NCBI GenBank assembly: GCA_021793395.1
Contig: JAJYSU010000014.1
Location: 1 to 43,824 of the forward strand
Length of the DNA stretch: 43,824 bases
Source of the DNA: Actinomycetes bacterium
GTDB lineage: Bacteria > Actinomycetota > Acidimicrobiia > Acidimicrobiales > RAAP-2
Direction of reading: 5' to 3'
In this document: positions 18,647 to 27,236 of the stretch, one piece after another
Position numbering within the stretch: position 1 is the first letter of the stretch
Layout of the letters: each line of letters opens with the position of its first letter
Notes under the pieces: generated by a model
Told to the model about the DNA's origin: nothing
The model's database searches: none
The model's input: only the letters and a program-made list of their open reading frames with translations
Translations under genes and position numbers: made by a program

Positions 18647-18652
18647 ACCCTA
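18647..18652 (-). promoter_or_regulatory. Probable -10 of the yajC-secD-secF unit
   Basis: TAGGGT on the minus strand, 30 bases upstream of ATG 18616, with GGAGGA in the resulting leader. In contrast to the leaderless genes, a ribosome site is present where the spacing leaves room for it. Confidence 0.45.
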
Positions 18653-18671
18653 GTCGGTCCGCGGCGCTGCG

Positions 18672-19739
18672 CTAGACCAGGCCGCCGCCGGGGGGAGTAC
18701 GCCCGACATGGCGATAGCCTCGTTCGGTCGCGAGGCGCCCCCGCGGTGTGCGCACCAGGAAGCCTTCGCGCAGCAGGTACGGTTCGTAGGCGTCCTCGAT
18801 GGTGGCGGGTTCTTCGCCGCAGGCCTGAGCCAGCGTCACCAACCCCACGGGCTGGCCCGAAAAGGGGCCACAGAGCAGGCCCAGGATCCGTCGATCGATT
18901 TTGTCCAGTCCCCGCTCGTCCACGCCGAACAAGTCGAGTGCTGCGGTCGCCACGGTGCTCGTGACGACCGTCTCCTCGCGCACGGCCGCGACATCGCGCA
19001 CTCGACGCAGAAGCCGGTTCGCGATGCGTGGCGTTCCCCGACTGCGGTCCGCGATAACACGGGCGGCGTCGTCCACGATTGTCACCCCCAGCAGGGATGC
19101 AGACCTCGTCACGATCGCCGAGAGTTCCTCGGAGTCGTAGAGATCCAACTGACCGACGAAGCCGAAGCGATCGCGCAGCGGTGCAGCCACCAATCCCGTT
19201 CGCGTCGTGGCCCCGATCAGGGTGAACGCACCTAGGTCGAGGCGAATCGCGCGGGCCGAGGGTCCCCGCCCGATCATCACGTCGAGGCGGCGGTCCTCCA
19301 TCGCCGGATAGAGGACCTCCTCCACCGCGCGTCCGAGCCGGTGAATCTCGTCGATGAAGAGAACGTCGCCGTCGCGCAGATCGCTGAGAAGTGACACGAG
19401 ATCCCCGGGGCGAGCGAGAACCGGACCCGACGTCACCCGCAGAGTCGCGCCCATTTCGTGGGCGACGATCGCCGCCAACGACGTCTTGCCGAGTCCCGGT
19501 GGACCCGCGAAGAGCAAGTGATCACAGACCTGGCCCCGAGCGCGAGCCGAACCCAGCACAATCTCGAGATGGCCAACCAGATCACGCTGGCCCACGAACG
19601 TCGACAGCGACGACGGCCGTAGCGACACCTCAGCGTGGCGCTCATGATCGTCAGCGATCGGAACAACGAGACCCGTCCCGGCGTCGACGTCGCCGTCCGC
19701 GTCGAATGCCGTCGCCAGGTCACTCTCGCGGCGCGTCAC
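18672..19739 (-). CDS. ruvB: Holliday junction branch migration ATPase RuvB
   Basis: RuvB is the hexameric motor that migrates Holliday junctions with RuvA. The AAA+ core has PSSLSTFVGQRDLVGHLEI, Walker A FAGPPGLGKTSLA, Walker B VLFIDEIHRLGRAVEE, and FTLIGATTRTGLVAAPLRDR with the sensor and arginine finger. The C-terminal winged helix shows ALDLFGVDERGLDKIDRRIL and EPYLLREGFLVRTPRGR. The first 40 residues are variable and acidic. GTG 19739 overlaps the ruvA stop (GTGA). Confidence 0.97.
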   Translation of the reverse strand: MTRRESDLATAFDADGDVDAGTGLVVPIADDHERHAEVSLRPSSLSTFVGQRDLVGHLEIVLGSARARGQVCDHLLFAGPPGLGKTSLAAIVAHEMGATLRVTSGPVLARPGDLVSLLSDLRDGDVLFIDEIHRLGRAVEEVLYPAMEDRRLDVMIGRGPSARAIRLDLGAFTLIGATTRTGLVAAPLRDRFGFVGQLDLYDSEELSAIVTRSASLLGVTIVDDAARVIADRSRGTPRIANRLLRRVRDVAAVREETVVTSTVATAALDLFGVDERGLDKIDRRILGLLCGPFSGQPVGLVTLAQACGEEPATIEDAYEPYLLREGFLVRTPRGRLATERGYRHVGRTPPGGGLV

Positions 19740-20293
19740 GAGCGACGCACCCTCGCGAGGGCGACGCGCAGCGCTTCACCCTCGTCGTCGGGCAGGGTTA
19801 CGCCGTGCAGCGCGGCGTGGATCTCACCTGCGCTGTAACCCAGCGTGCGCAGCGCCTCGTCGACCACGCCGGCCAACGGCGGAGCCAGTTCGGGGGCCTC
19901 GGCCAGTTTGCCCCGTAGCTCCAGCACAATGCGGCTCGCCGTCTTCGTACCGATCCCGGGGATCGTTGAAAGACGTTGCACGTCGCCGCCGTCAATGGAG
20001 CGCGTCAACTCGTCAGCGCTCATGGTGCGTAAGGCGGCCATTGCCGTCGACGGACCCACGCCGGGGGTAGCCATCAGCAGCGTAAACAACTCTCGCTCCT
20101 CGGGTTGCGCGAATCCGTACAGGACGATCGCGTCATCACGCACGACCGTCTCAACAAAGAGTTCGGTGACGTCTCCCGAAAACAGCACGTCGCGTGCAGC
20201 GACGCGAACCTGGTAGCCGACCCCGTTCACGTCGAGTACCACCGTGCCGTCGGCGCGGTGGTACACCACCCGTCCACTGAGCCACCCAATCAC
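19736..20293 (-). CDS. ruvA: Holliday junction binding protein RuvA
   Basis: RuvA binds the four-way junction and loads RuvB. The 185-residue protein begins VIGWLSGRVVYHRADGTVVL, then DVNGVGYQVRVAA (OB-fold), with helix-hairpin-helix motifs LLMATPGVGPSTAMAAL and LSTIPGIGTKTASRIVLEL. The C-terminal RuvB-contact domain is present (EALRTLGYSAGEIHAAL). GTG 20293 overlaps the ruvC stop (GTGA) and places the OB-fold at the N-terminus; the open frame upstream lies inside ruvC and has no homology. Confidence 0.96.
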   Translation of the reverse strand: MIGWLSGRVVYHRADGTVVLDVNGVGYQVRVAARDVLFSGDVTELFVETVVRDDAIVLYGFAQPEERELFTLLMATPGVGPSTAMAALRTMSADELTRSIDGGDVQRLSTIPGIGTKTASRIVLELRGKLAEAPELAPPLAGVVDEALRTLGYSAGEIHAALHGVTLPDDEGEALRVALARVRRS

Positions 20294-20802
20294 GACAACC
20301 GCCCCGCGGCCAGGCGCTGCTCGGTACGTGCGGTGACGAAGTAGGTGATGGCCAGGCCCAGAGCGTCCGCGGCGTCGGCGGGTTGAGGAATGGTCGCCAG
20401 ACCACACAGCCGCGCGACCATGCCCTGCACCTGCATCTTGCTGGCCGCGCCATACCCGGTCACCGCCAGTTTCACCTCCTGAGCGGTGAACTGTCGCACG
20501 ATCATCTCGCGTGATCCCGCGAGAGCGACCGCGATGCCGCTCGCCTGAGCCACCGAAATAGCCGTGCGGGCGTTTCTCTGAAAGAAAACCCGCTCCACGA
20601 CTACCGCGTCGGGATGCGTGTCGGACAGCAGCGAACTCAAATCCAGCAGGAGCGTGGCGAGACGCTCTTCGACCCCTTGCGCGGGATCCGTGGCCAGCAC
20701 GCCCGCACGCACCGCTCGAAAGCGCTCCACGTCATCCAACGAACCCTCGATGAGGCCGAATCCGCAACGGGTCAACCCAGGATCGACGCCAAGCACGAAC
20801 AT
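20290..20802 (-). CDS. ruvC: Crossover junction endodeoxyribonuclease RuvC
   Basis: RuvC resolves Holliday junctions by paired nicks. The four acidic residues of the RNase H-like site are visible: Asp in LGVDPGLTRCGFG, Glu in VVVERVFFQRNARTAI, and two Asp in PADAADALGLAI. VKLAVTGYGAASKMQVQGMV is the conserved DNA-binding region. The 170-residue length is normal. ATG 20802 is preceded by TAGTAT at 7 bases, so ruvC probably starts the ruvCAB unit as a leaderless gene. Partners ruvA and ruvB follow with 4-base overlaps. Confidence 0.97.
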   Translation of the reverse strand: MFVLGVDPGLTRCGFGLIEGSLDDVERFRAVRAGVLATDPAQGVEERLATLLLDLSSLLSDTHPDAVVVERVFFQRNARTAISVAQASGIAVALAGSREMIVRQFTAQEVKLAVTGYGAASKMQVQGMVARLCGLATIPQPADAADALGLAITYFVTARTEQRLAAGRLS

Positions 20803-20809
20803 ACGTTCG

Positions 20810-20815
20810 ATACTA
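20810..20815 (-). promoter_or_regulatory. Leaderless -10 hexamer of ruvC
   Basis: TAGTAT on the minus strand, then 7 bases, then ATG 20802, in the 38-bp gap between yebC and ruvC. Confidence 0.5.
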
Positions 20816-20840
20816 CCGCTCCACCGACGCTCACGGGGAC

Positions 20841-21590
20841 TTACCCTTCGAAAGCCGCCAGAACCTCATCGGGGAAATCGGCGTTCACGAAGACGTTCTG
20901 TACATCATCGTGATCATCCAGCGCATCCATGAGTCGTAGTACCTTCTTCGCTTCCCCTTCATCAGTCACGGGGATCTCGTTCTGGGCCACCAGTGTCAGT
21001 TCGGCGCTCACGATTCCCACGCCAAATCCTTCGAGAGCATCACGCACGAGTGCCAGGGCACTCGGATCGGTCGTGACGACGTAGTTGTCGCCCGAGGCCT
21101 CGAAGTTCTCGCCACCCGCCTCGAGAACCCACTCCAGCAACTGATCCTCGTCCACCGGGCCGCGAACCTCGACCACTCCCTTGCGGTCGAACTGCCACGC
21201 CACGGCTCCCGGCTCCGCGATCGATCCCCCATTCTTCGCGAACAGGTGCTTTATCTCGGCGCTGGTCCGGTTGCGGTTGTCCGTCAACGTCTCAACGATC
21301 ACCGCGATGCCACCCGGCGCGTATCCCTCGTAGGTCACCGCCTCGTATCGAGCCCCTTCGAGTTCACCGGTACCACGCTTAATCGCCCGCTCGATGGTGT
21401 CGATTGGGACCGAGGCCTCGCGCGCCTTCTGGAACATCGTGCGCAGGCTCGCGTTCGACGCGGGGTCACCCCCACCCTCGCGAGCCGCAACCTCCACCTG
21501 GCGAATCAGTTTGGCGAACACCTTGGCGCGTGCGCTGTCCTTGGCGCCCTTGCGGTGCTTCGTCGTTGCCCACTTTGAATGGCCGGACAT
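20841..21590 (-). CDS. yebC: YebC/PmpR family protein (TACO1-like)
   Basis: Members of this family bind DNA as regulators and, in some bacteria, help ribosomes through proline runs. The 249-residue protein begins MSGHSKWATTKHRKGAKDSA, the family hallmark, followed by ASLRTMFQKAREASVPIDTI, YEGYAPGGIAVIVETLTDN and SIAEPGAVAWQFDRKGVVEV. ATG 21590 has a strong AGGAGG site 4 bases upstream and a promoter-like TTGATT-N16-TAGCAT further up. It lies next to ruvC, as in many bacteria. Confidence 0.94.
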   Translation of the reverse strand: MSGHSKWATTKHRKGAKDSARAKVFAKLIRQVEVAAREGGGDPASNASLRTMFQKAREASVPIDTIERAIKRGTGELEGARYEAVTYEGYAPGGIAVIVETLTDNRNRTSAEIKHLFAKNGGSIAEPGAVAWQFDRKGVVEVRGPVDEDQLLEWVLEAGGENFEASGDNYVVTTDPSALALVRDALEGFGVGIVSAELTLVAQNEIPVTDEGEAKKVLRLMDALDDHDDVQNVFVNADFPDEVLAAFEG

Positions 21591-21618
21591 AGTTCCTCCT
21601 GCCCCGCAGGGCGTAGCA

Positions 21619-21646
21619 ATGCTAGCGAGAATTCAAATCGAATCAA
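21619..21646 (-). promoter_or_regulatory. Probable yebC promoter
   Basis: On the minus strand TTGATT (21646-21641) and TAGCAT (21624-21619) are 16 bases apart. The -35 falls inside the last codons of pdxT. The leader to ATG 21590 is about 20-25 bases and holds AGGAGG. Confidence 0.45.
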
Positions 21647-22208
21647 GAAAGAGACGGTGGACGCGGGTATCCTTCGTCAACTCCGGGTGAAATGACGCGC
21701 CCCACACCGCGCCCTGGCGAACCAGCACGGGGTGGAGACCGTCACCGTGGTCGTGTCGGGCCAGCACGTCGACCCCCGGTCCGACGGAATCAATCCTCGG
21801 CGCACGAATGAAAACTCCCGGAACCATTCCCACTCCGACCACGTCGAGTTCGGTCTCAAAGCTCGCCGTCTGACGTCCGTAGCCGTTACGGCGCACCGCG
21901 ACGTCGAGAGCGGCGTAACTCCACTGATCGAGACGCCCGTCGATCACTGTCGTGCTCAGCAGGATCAGTCCCGCACAGGTCCCCAGTATCGCCAATCCCT
22001 GAGCCATCCGCTGCGCCAATGGCTCACGCAGCCCCGACGTTCCCAGCAAGTGGGCGATAGCAGTCGACTCGCCACCGGGCATGATCAGACCGTCGAGGTT
22101 ATCGAGTTGCTCGGGCCGCTGAACCGTCGTCGCCGTCACACCAACCTCGTGCAGCATCGCCACGTGCTCACGCACGTCGCCCTGCAGGGCTAAGACGCCG
22201 ACGCGCAC
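21633..22208 (-). CDS. pdxT: Pyridoxal 5'-phosphate synthase glutaminase subunit
   Basis: PdxT hydrolyses glutamine and feeds ammonia to PdxS for vitamin B6 synthesis. The 191-residue class I glutaminase shows VGVLALQGDVREH at the N-terminus, the oxyanion segment MPGGESTAIAHLL, the nucleophile Cys in LGTCAGLILL, and the His/Glu pair in ASFHPELTKD. GTG 22208 shares a base with the pdxS stop (TAGTG), consistent with a 1:1 complex made from one mRNA. Confidence 0.96.
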   Translation of the reverse strand: MRVGVLALQGDVREHVAMLHEVGVTATTVQRPEQLDNLDGLIMPGGESTAIAHLLGTSGLREPLAQRMAQGLAILGTCAGLILLSTTVIDGRLDQWSYAALDVAVRRNGYGRQTASFETELDVVGVGMVPGVFIRAPRIDSVGPGVDVLARHDHGDGLHPVLVRQGAVWGASFHPELTKDTRVHRLFLDSI

Positions 22209-23104
22209 TACCAGCCGCGTTCGGCGAGCCGGGTCTCCAGCGTTGACGTCTCCGCTCCGCGCATCGCGCTACCCAGCCCCGTCGACACCTTGGCCACCAC
22301 CGCGGCGTCCGAGTAGTGCGTCGTGGCCTCCACGATCGCGTTAGCCATACGTACCGGATCCTCACTCTTGAAGATCCCCGAGCCGACGAATACCGCCTCC
22401 GCCCCCAGTTGGAGAACGAGTGACGCGTCAGCCGGTGTCGAAATTCCCCCCGCGCAAAAGAGCGGCACGGGAAGATGACCCGTTTCCGCTACTTCTTGAA
22501 CCAGGGGCAACGGCGCCTGGAGGTCCTTGGCGAGCGCGAAGAGCTCCGACGCGTCGGCACTCGCGAGACGTCGCATCTGCGCGTTGATCGTGCGCAAGTG
22601 GCGCACCGCTTCTACCACGTTGCCGGTTCCCGCCTCGCCCTTGGACCGGATCAGGCACGCGCCTTCGCCTATTCGTCGCAGTGCCTCGCCCAGGTTGGTC
22701 GCACCACAGACGAACGGCACGGTAAATGCCCACTTGTCGATATGGTTTTCCTCGTCAGCCGGTGTGAGCACCTCCGACTCATCAACGTAGTCAACGTCCA
22801 GCGCCTGAAGAATCTGAGCCTCCGCGAAGTGACCGATCCGGGCCTTGGCCATAACGGGAATCGTCACCGCCGCCTGAATATCCTTGATCATCTGGGGGTC
22901 GCTCATCCGCGCCACCCCCCCGTCACGTCGAATGTCCGACGGGACCCGCTCCAGCGCCATGACCGCGACGGCGCCAGCGTCCTCCGCTATTTTCGCCTGC
23001 TCGGGATTGACCACGTCCATGATCACCCCGCCCCGCAACATGTCCGCCAGTCCGCGCTTAACCAGCGCCGACCCCACCGTTGACCCGCCGTGTGATGCAC
23101 TCAT
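22208..23104 (-). CDS. pdxS: Pyridoxal 5'-phosphate synthase lyase subunit
   Basis: PdxS builds PLP from ribose 5-phosphate, glyceraldehyde 3-phosphate and ammonia. The 298-residue TIM barrel is highly conserved: [40 protein letters not shown], the active-site Lys in [37 protein letters not shown] and [22 protein letters not shown] 23104 is preceded by TAGGCT-N6, so pdxST looks like a leaderless two-gene unit. Confidence 0.98.
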   Translation of the reverse strand: MSASHGGSTVGSALVKRGLADMLRGGVIMDVVNPEQAKIAEDAGAVAVMALERVPSDIRRDGGVARMSDPQMIKDIQAAVTIPVMAKARIGHFAEAQILQALDVDYVDESEVLTPADEENHIDKWAFTVPFVCGATNLGEALRRIGEGACLIRSKGEAGTGNVVEAVRHLRTINAQMRRLASADASELFALAKDLQAPLPLVQEVAETGHLPVPLFCAGGISTPADASLVLQLGAEAVFVGSGIFKSEDPVRMANAIVEATTHYSDAAVVAKVSTGLGSAMRGAETSTLETRLAERGW

Positions 23105-23110
23105 GCCCTT

Positions 23111-23116
23111 AGCCTA
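23111..23116 (-). promoter_or_regulatory. Leaderless -10 hexamer of pdxS
   Basis: TAGGCT on the minus strand in the context ccggTAGGCT, then aagggc, then ATG 23104. The same ten bases precede rel. Confidence 0.55.
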
Positions 23117-23127
23117 CCGGTCTTTTC

Positions 23128-24027
23128 TCACCACTCCTCAAGAGCCCGCGCCCGAACCAACGGATCATCCAAGTCGCCAACCTCGATACTGTCGCGTCCC
23201 GCCGCAGGATTGAAGAACACCCACCGCCACGACTCAAAGCGCCGATCACGCAGGAGCGTATGAGAGGGCGGCGTCTGCGATGCGCAGCGCCGCAGCGCCG
23301 CGGCGAGACCCAACGGATAACGAATCGCGGCGGCGGCCACCTCGTCCGCGCGATAGGCCACACCGACTCCGGCGAGCTGGCGAGCCGTACTCTCCGACAG
23401 AGCGAGCGCGGCGGCGGTAGCCTGACGGCCGAGAGCGCCGATGCGCTGGCGCGCGAAGCAGTGGGCGACCACCGCCTCCAACTCAATCAACTCAAAATCC
23501 CTCATCAGTGCGTTGGTCACGAAGAGCGAGAGACCATCGCCGCTCGGTACGAGCGCCGCGTTGTAGCCGCCATCGTCCACGATGTAGGGCACGACGCCGT
23601 CGACGCCGAAGGTGGCCGACAGGCGATCAACCACCGTGGCGAGACGCGCAACCTCACCCGCGCTGCCCGCAAGGGTAAAGGACTTGCGTAAGACCCCCTC
23701 GAGAGCCAAGGACCGTCTTTCGAAGTCGCGCAGGTAACGATACAGATACCAGGCGTAGAGGCCCGCCACGACCACCGCGCCCAGAACAAACCAGGCCGAG
23801 ACCATCGCGAGAACGAGCAGCACCACGACGACGGTCGCCACCACCACACTCGGGACGGTCTGGCGACGCCGAGCGAAGCGACGAAGTGCGGCCTGGTGTG
23901 CGAGACGCTCCTGCGTCGAGGGCGCGTAGGGGTTCTCCCACGTCGGGTCCAGCACCGGCGCGACGTAGGGTGCGGCCGCGCGCGAGGACGCCGAGCGCCG
24001 TGAGCGCGATCGCTGCTTGGTGGCCAC
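23128..24027 (-). CDS. M48-like membrane protein lacking the zinc-protease motif
   Basis: The 299-residue protein has a basic N-terminus, two membrane helices at about 58-95 (VPSVVVATVVVVLLVLAM; WFVLGAVVVAGLYAW), then a cytoplasmic domain laid out like HtpX/M48 peptidases: PYIVDDGGYNAALVPSGDG and TNALMRDFELIELEAVVAH, then an AD...YPLGLAAALRR segment. Where M48 enzymes have HExxH, this has HCFAR, and the Glu before the later AD is replaced by Tyr, so the metal site is lost. I infer a non-catalytic scaffold or chaperone-like role. GTG 24027 has TAGCCT 6 bases upstream. It sits between pdxS and pimA. Confidence 0.7.
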   Translation of the reverse strand: MATKQRSRSRRSASSRAAAPYVAPVLDPTWENPYAPSTQERLAHQAALRRFARRRQTVPSVVVATVVVVLLVLAMVSAWFVLGAVVVAGLYAWYLYRYLRDFERRSLALEGVLRKSFTLAGSAGEVARLATVVDRLSATFGVDGVVPYIVDDGGYNAALVPSGDGLSLFVTNALMRDFELIELEAVVAHCFARQRIGALGRQATAAALALSESTARQLAGVGVAYRADEVAAAAIRYPLGLAAALRRCASQTPPSHTLLRDRRFESWRWVFFNPAAGRDSIEVGDLDDPLVRARALEEW

Positions 24028-24033
24028 CCGTTC

Positions 24034-24039
24034 AGGCTA
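24034..24039 (-). promoter_or_regulatory. Leaderless -10 hexamer of the M48-like gene
   Basis: TAGCCT on the minus strand, then gaacgg, then GTG 24027. It overlaps the stop codon of the upstream pimA-like gene. Confidence 0.5.
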
Positions 24040-25140
24040 CCGCGTCGCCCGGAAGATCCCGCGTGCGCGATCGTAGAGTTCCTCGTAGCGATCGACCAGG
24101 CTCGACATCGACCATCCCTGCGCGTGCGAGCGCGCCGCGGCCACCCGGTCGGGCTCGACCGTTGACAGGGCCGTGACGATCGCACGCTCGAGTGCGTCGG
24201 CGTTGCCCGGCGCAAAGAGTGTCGCGAAACCCGCCGCCGCCTCGCGATAACCCGGAATGTCACTCGCGACCACCGGAACCTCACTGGCCATCGCTTCGAG
24301 GATGACCAGACCGAAGCTCTCGCCGCGCGTAGCAGCGGCCACGACCACGCTCGCTCGACGAAGCCACGTCCGCTTTACGACGTCGTCCACCGCTCCGAGA
24401 AAAGTGATCGCGTCGTCGTCGCCGACCCGCGCCGCGAGCGCGTCACGCTGGGGACCGTCACCGACCACCACGAGGCGCCACCGATCGCCGCGACGATCAT
24501 TGTGGCGGCGAACCGCGTCCACCACGGTGGCCACGCCCTTACGCTCCTCGAGGCGCCCGACGCAGACCACGGTCACTACGTCAGGAACCTCGCGAGGCAC
24601 CTCAATGAATCGTTCCACCTCGAAGCCGTTATAGAGAACCACCGGGTGAAGAGGTACCACTGACTCCAGGGTGATCGCCGCCGCCGGGCTCACGACGGCA
24701 CTGACGTCGAGGCCCCGCGCGAGACGAGCCAGGACGGGACGCGTCAAGCGAAGTGCCGGACCATCACCACTGCGATGAAACGTGGCGACAGCGGCGTACG
24801 CGTGTGCGCGTACGACGTACCAACCAAGAAACGGAGCGAAGGGCTCGTGGAAGTGAATCACGTCAGGGCGAAACGCGCTCACGACCTCGCGCGCACGGTG
24901 CGCGGCGAACGGCGAGAGGGCGAGGGGGGCCCGCGAGCCGTTGGCCGGCACCGACCAACGGCGACCCAGTCGCTCGATCCGCGCGGGAGTGTCGTACACC
25001 GTTACGTCAGCATGGTCCGGTGCGACGACCAGAACCGCCGCACCACGGCGCGACAACTCACGACTCATAGCCAACACTTGCTCCTGCACGCCCCCGAAGG
25101 CGCTCAGCGCGTAGGGCGACACCAACGCGACGCGAGTCAC
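24037..25140 (-). CDS. pimA: GT4 glycosyltransferase, probable phosphatidylinositol mannosyltransferase
   Basis: PimA moves mannose from GDP-mannose to the inositol of phosphatidylinositol at the inner membrane face. The 367-residue GT-B protein has the N-terminal LVSPYALSAFGGVQEQVLAM (Gly-Gly loop for lipid and nucleotide), DVIHFHEPFAPFLGWY, a C-terminal VCVGRLEERKGVATVVDAV, VVVGDGPQRDALAA and the E-x7-E motif ESFGLVILEAMASEVPVV. GTG 25140 overlaps the acyltransferase stop (GTGA). Specificity is inferred from context: the order pgsA, acyltransferase, pimA matches M. tuberculosis Rv2612c-Rv2610c. Confidence 0.87.
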   Translation of the reverse strand: MTRVALVSPYALSAFGGVQEQVLAMSRELSRRGAAVLVVAPDHADVTVYDTPARIERLGRRWSVPANGSRAPLALSPFAAHRAREVVSAFRPDVIHFHEPFAPFLGWYVVRAHAYAAVATFHRSGDGPALRLTRPVLARLARGLDVSAVVSPAAAITLESVVPLHPVVLYNGFEVERFIEVPREVPDVVTVVCVGRLEERKGVATVVDAVRRHNDRRGDRWRLVVVGDGPQRDALAARVGDDDAITFLGAVDDVVKRTWLRRASVVVAAATRGESFGLVILEAMASEVPVVASDIPGYREAAAGFATLFAPGNADALERAIVTALSTVEPDRVAAARSHAQGWSMSSLVDRYEELYDRARGIFRATR

Positions 25141-26021
25141 GCTCGAAACCGCGCCTCGAGTACGTGCCACTGCTCGGGGGCGCGGCGGATCAGGCTCTCC
25201 AGGTCGTCCGCCACCGCTTGAGTCACGCGCGCCACGTCGTCGCGCAAACGACCGAGGCGTTGCACGGGTATTGGGGCCAGCACCACCGCGTGATGGTCAC
25301 GCCCAGGACCGGCGTAACACGCCGCCGCCACGAGCGTGGCGCCGGTGCGTAGGGCGAGCGTCGCGGGGCCGGCCGGCAGCGTCACCCGCTCACCAAAGAG
25401 GGTGGCCGCGACGCCATTACCCTGGATGTCGCGATCGCAGAGAAGCCCCACGACCCCACCGGCGCGCAGCGTTCCGAGCAGCGTCGGTCCCGCGCTGTCG
25501 CCTAGCGCTACGACGGAAATGCCAATCGCTTCACGTTTGGCCACGAACCAGTCAAAGAGTTCGGGAGGGTCGAGCGCCTCGGCGACCGCCGTCATCGGCA
25601 TCCCCACGTGCGCAAGGAGGGCACCGCCCCACTCCCAACTTCCCACGTGAGGCAGAGCAACGATGAGCCCTCGCCCGGCGGCGCGGGCCTCATCCAGGTA
25701 CTGACGACCCTCGCTTATCACGAACCGCGACGTGATCACCTCCGCAGGAAGCGCCGGCAGTTTCGCCCCCTCCGCCCAGTACTGCCCGTAACTGGCCATC
25801 GCGCGTGACGCCAGACGATCGACCAGTCGATCATCGCGCACTGTCGCGTCGGCCCCCGTCACCGTCGTCAGATTCTCGCGCAGGGCTCGACGCGTGGGCG
25901 TTCCGGGTCGACCTACCCAACGCGCCGCTCGACGCGCGACCGCCACGTCGACGCGTTCGGGGAGCCACTCAAGTACCGCGCCGAGCGTGCGGTACGCCAC
26001 AACATTGAGCCGTCCCGACAC
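25137..26021 (-). CDS. Lysophospholipid-type acyltransferase, probable PIM acyltransferase
   Basis: The 294-residue protein is of the LpxL/HtrB-like acyltransferase family; the mycobacterial homologue PatA acylates the first mannose of PIM1/PIM2. The catalytic HX4E motif is HVGSWE (His125, Glu130). Others are VVGLLCDRDIQGNGVAATLFG, FGERVTLPAGPATLALRTGA and PEQWHVLEARFR at the end. GTG 26021 is two bases past the pgsA stop; TTG 26027 would overlap that stop. The open frame further upstream lies inside pgsA. Function follows from the flanking pimA and pgsA. Confidence 0.85.
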   Translation of the reverse strand: MSGRLNVVAYRTLGAVLEWLPERVDVAVARRAARWVGRPGTPTRRALRENLTTVTGADATVRDDRLVDRLASRAMASYGQYWAEGAKLPALPAEVITSRFVISEGRQYLDEARAAGRGLIVALPHVGSWEWGGALLAHVGMPMTAVAEALDPPELFDWFVAKREAIGISVVALGDSAGPTLLGTLRAGGVVGLLCDRDIQGNGVAATLFGERVTLPAGPATLALRTGATLVAAACYAGPGRDHHAVVLAPIPVQRLGRLRDDVARVTQAVADDLESLIRRAPEQWHVLEARFRA

Positions 26022-26023
26022 GC

Positions 26024-26686
26024 TCAATGACGCGACGCGCGTGTGACACTGCGACGCAGGCGGCTCGCGTGATGCGCGTAGCGGTGCACGACCGGAACGG
26101 GCGCGGGCCGGGCAGCCACCTGCCACACTCGACGAAAGCGGCCGAGCGCCGTCATCGCGGTAAGTGCCAGCATGAGCCACAGGATGGGAATAAAGATCAC
26201 CGTGGCGAGGAGACCCACCCCAAGGAGGATCATGCGCTCGGCGCGCTCCATTAGACCTCCCTTGGCCGACAGGCCCAGACTCTCAGCCTTAGAACGCTGG
26301 TACGAGATCAAGAACGTAGTGGTGAGAATGGCGAAAGGTAGCAGCACCAGCTGACCATGATGGTGCGCCGTGATCCAGTACGCCGCGCCACCAAGTAGCG
26401 CCGCGTCCGAGACACGATCAATCACCGAGTCGAAAAAACTACCGCGCTGGCTCGCCCGATGCGAGGCCTTAGCGACCGCCCCATCCAGCATGTCGTGGAA
26501 ACCGGTCAACGTCAGCATGACGATGGCCACCAGGTGGTAGCCCACGGCAATGAGCCAGCCCGTGGCGCAGGCGAACACGAGCCCCGACGCCGTGAGGGCG
26601 TCGGCCGATATCCCCATGGTGACCAACTTGCGGCCTACCGGCGCGGTCGTCTGATCTAACGCTGCACGAAACTTTCCGTCGAACAC
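26024..26686 (-). CDS. pgsA: CDP-alcohol phosphatidyltransferase, probable phosphatidylinositol (phosphate) synthase
   Basis: This membrane enzyme condenses CDP-diacylglycerol with inositol (1-phosphate). The family signature D-x2-DG-x2-A-[R]-x8-G-x3-D-x3-D is present at residues 65-90 (HDMLDGAVAK ... GSFFDSVIDRVSD), with Lys in place of the usual Arg. About six hydrophobic helices follow. GTG 26686 is chosen because GGAGG lies 4 bases upstream; an ATG 111 bases further upstream is open but falls in the HIT gene. In actinobacteria the gene order pgsA-acyltransferase-pimA marks phosphatidylinositol mannoside synthesis. Confidence 0.88.
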   Translation of the reverse strand: MFDGKFRAALDQTTAPVGRKLVTMGISADALTASGLVFACATGWLIAVGYHLVAIVMLTLTGFHDMLDGAVAKASHRASQRGSFFDSVIDRVSDAALLGGAAYWITAHHHGQLVLLPFAILTTTFLISYQRSKAESLGLSAKGGLMERAERMILLGVGLLATVIFIPILWLMLALTAMTALGRFRRVWQVAARPAPVPVVHRYAHHASRLRRSVTRASRH

Positions 26687-26735
26687 TGAGCCTCCGGCTG
26701 TCGCGAACGAGTCTAAACGGTCCGCACTGTCCGGG

Positions 26736-27236
26736 TCAGGATTCGAGCGCGCCGTGGACCTTGCGCCACGTAGACGCCAGTGATTCAGGCAAAACACGCG
26801 TCTCGCCGATGGTAGTCATGAAGTTCGTATCACCCAACCACCGCGGCAGAACGTGCCCGTGAAGATGCTGGGGAATTCCCGCGCCACCCGCCTGACCCAG
26901 ATTGAAACCGATGTTCATCCCCTCGGGCTGATAGGCCGCCTCGAGCGCCTCGACGACGCGGCGCACTCCCTCAAAGAACTCGCGATACTCGGGCTCTTCC
27001 AGATCCTGGAGCTTGGCGACGTGGCGAATCGGTAAGACCAGCACGTGGCCCGACCCGTAGGGGAAGGCATTCAGAACAACGTAGGTGTGCTCGCCACGCC
27101 ACAACACACCCGTCGACTCCTCTGGGTCTAGCTTGGCCAACGCACAAAAGACGCACCCGCCGGCGTCAACGGCCCCGCCACTGGCGTCGGTCACGTACTG
27201 CTCACGCCAGGCCGCCGAGAATCGCTCCAAGGGCAT
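26736..27236 (-). CDS. HIT family hydrolase/phosphorylase
   Basis: The 166-residue histidine-triad protein has FCALAKLDPEESTGVLWRGE, HTYVVLNAFPYGSGHVLVLP, IRHVAKLQDL and the triad IPQHLHGHVLPRWLGD, with the active His in the middle of HLHGH. The position between thrS and pgsA equals M. tuberculosis Rv2613c, characterised as a diadenosine tetraphosphate phosphorylase; the same activity is likely here. ATG 27236 shares one base with the thrS stop (TAATG). A synthetase followed by an enzyme that degrades the dinucleotides synthetases make is a sensible pairing. Confidence 0.92.
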   Translation of the reverse strand: MPLERFSAAWREQYVTDASGGAVDAGGCVFCALAKLDPEESTGVLWRGEHTYVVLNAFPYGSGHVLVLPIRHVAKLQDLEEPEYREFFEGVRRVVEALEAAYQPEGMNIGFNLGQAGGAGIPQHLHGHVLPRWLGDTNFMTTIGETRVLPESLASTWRKVHGALES

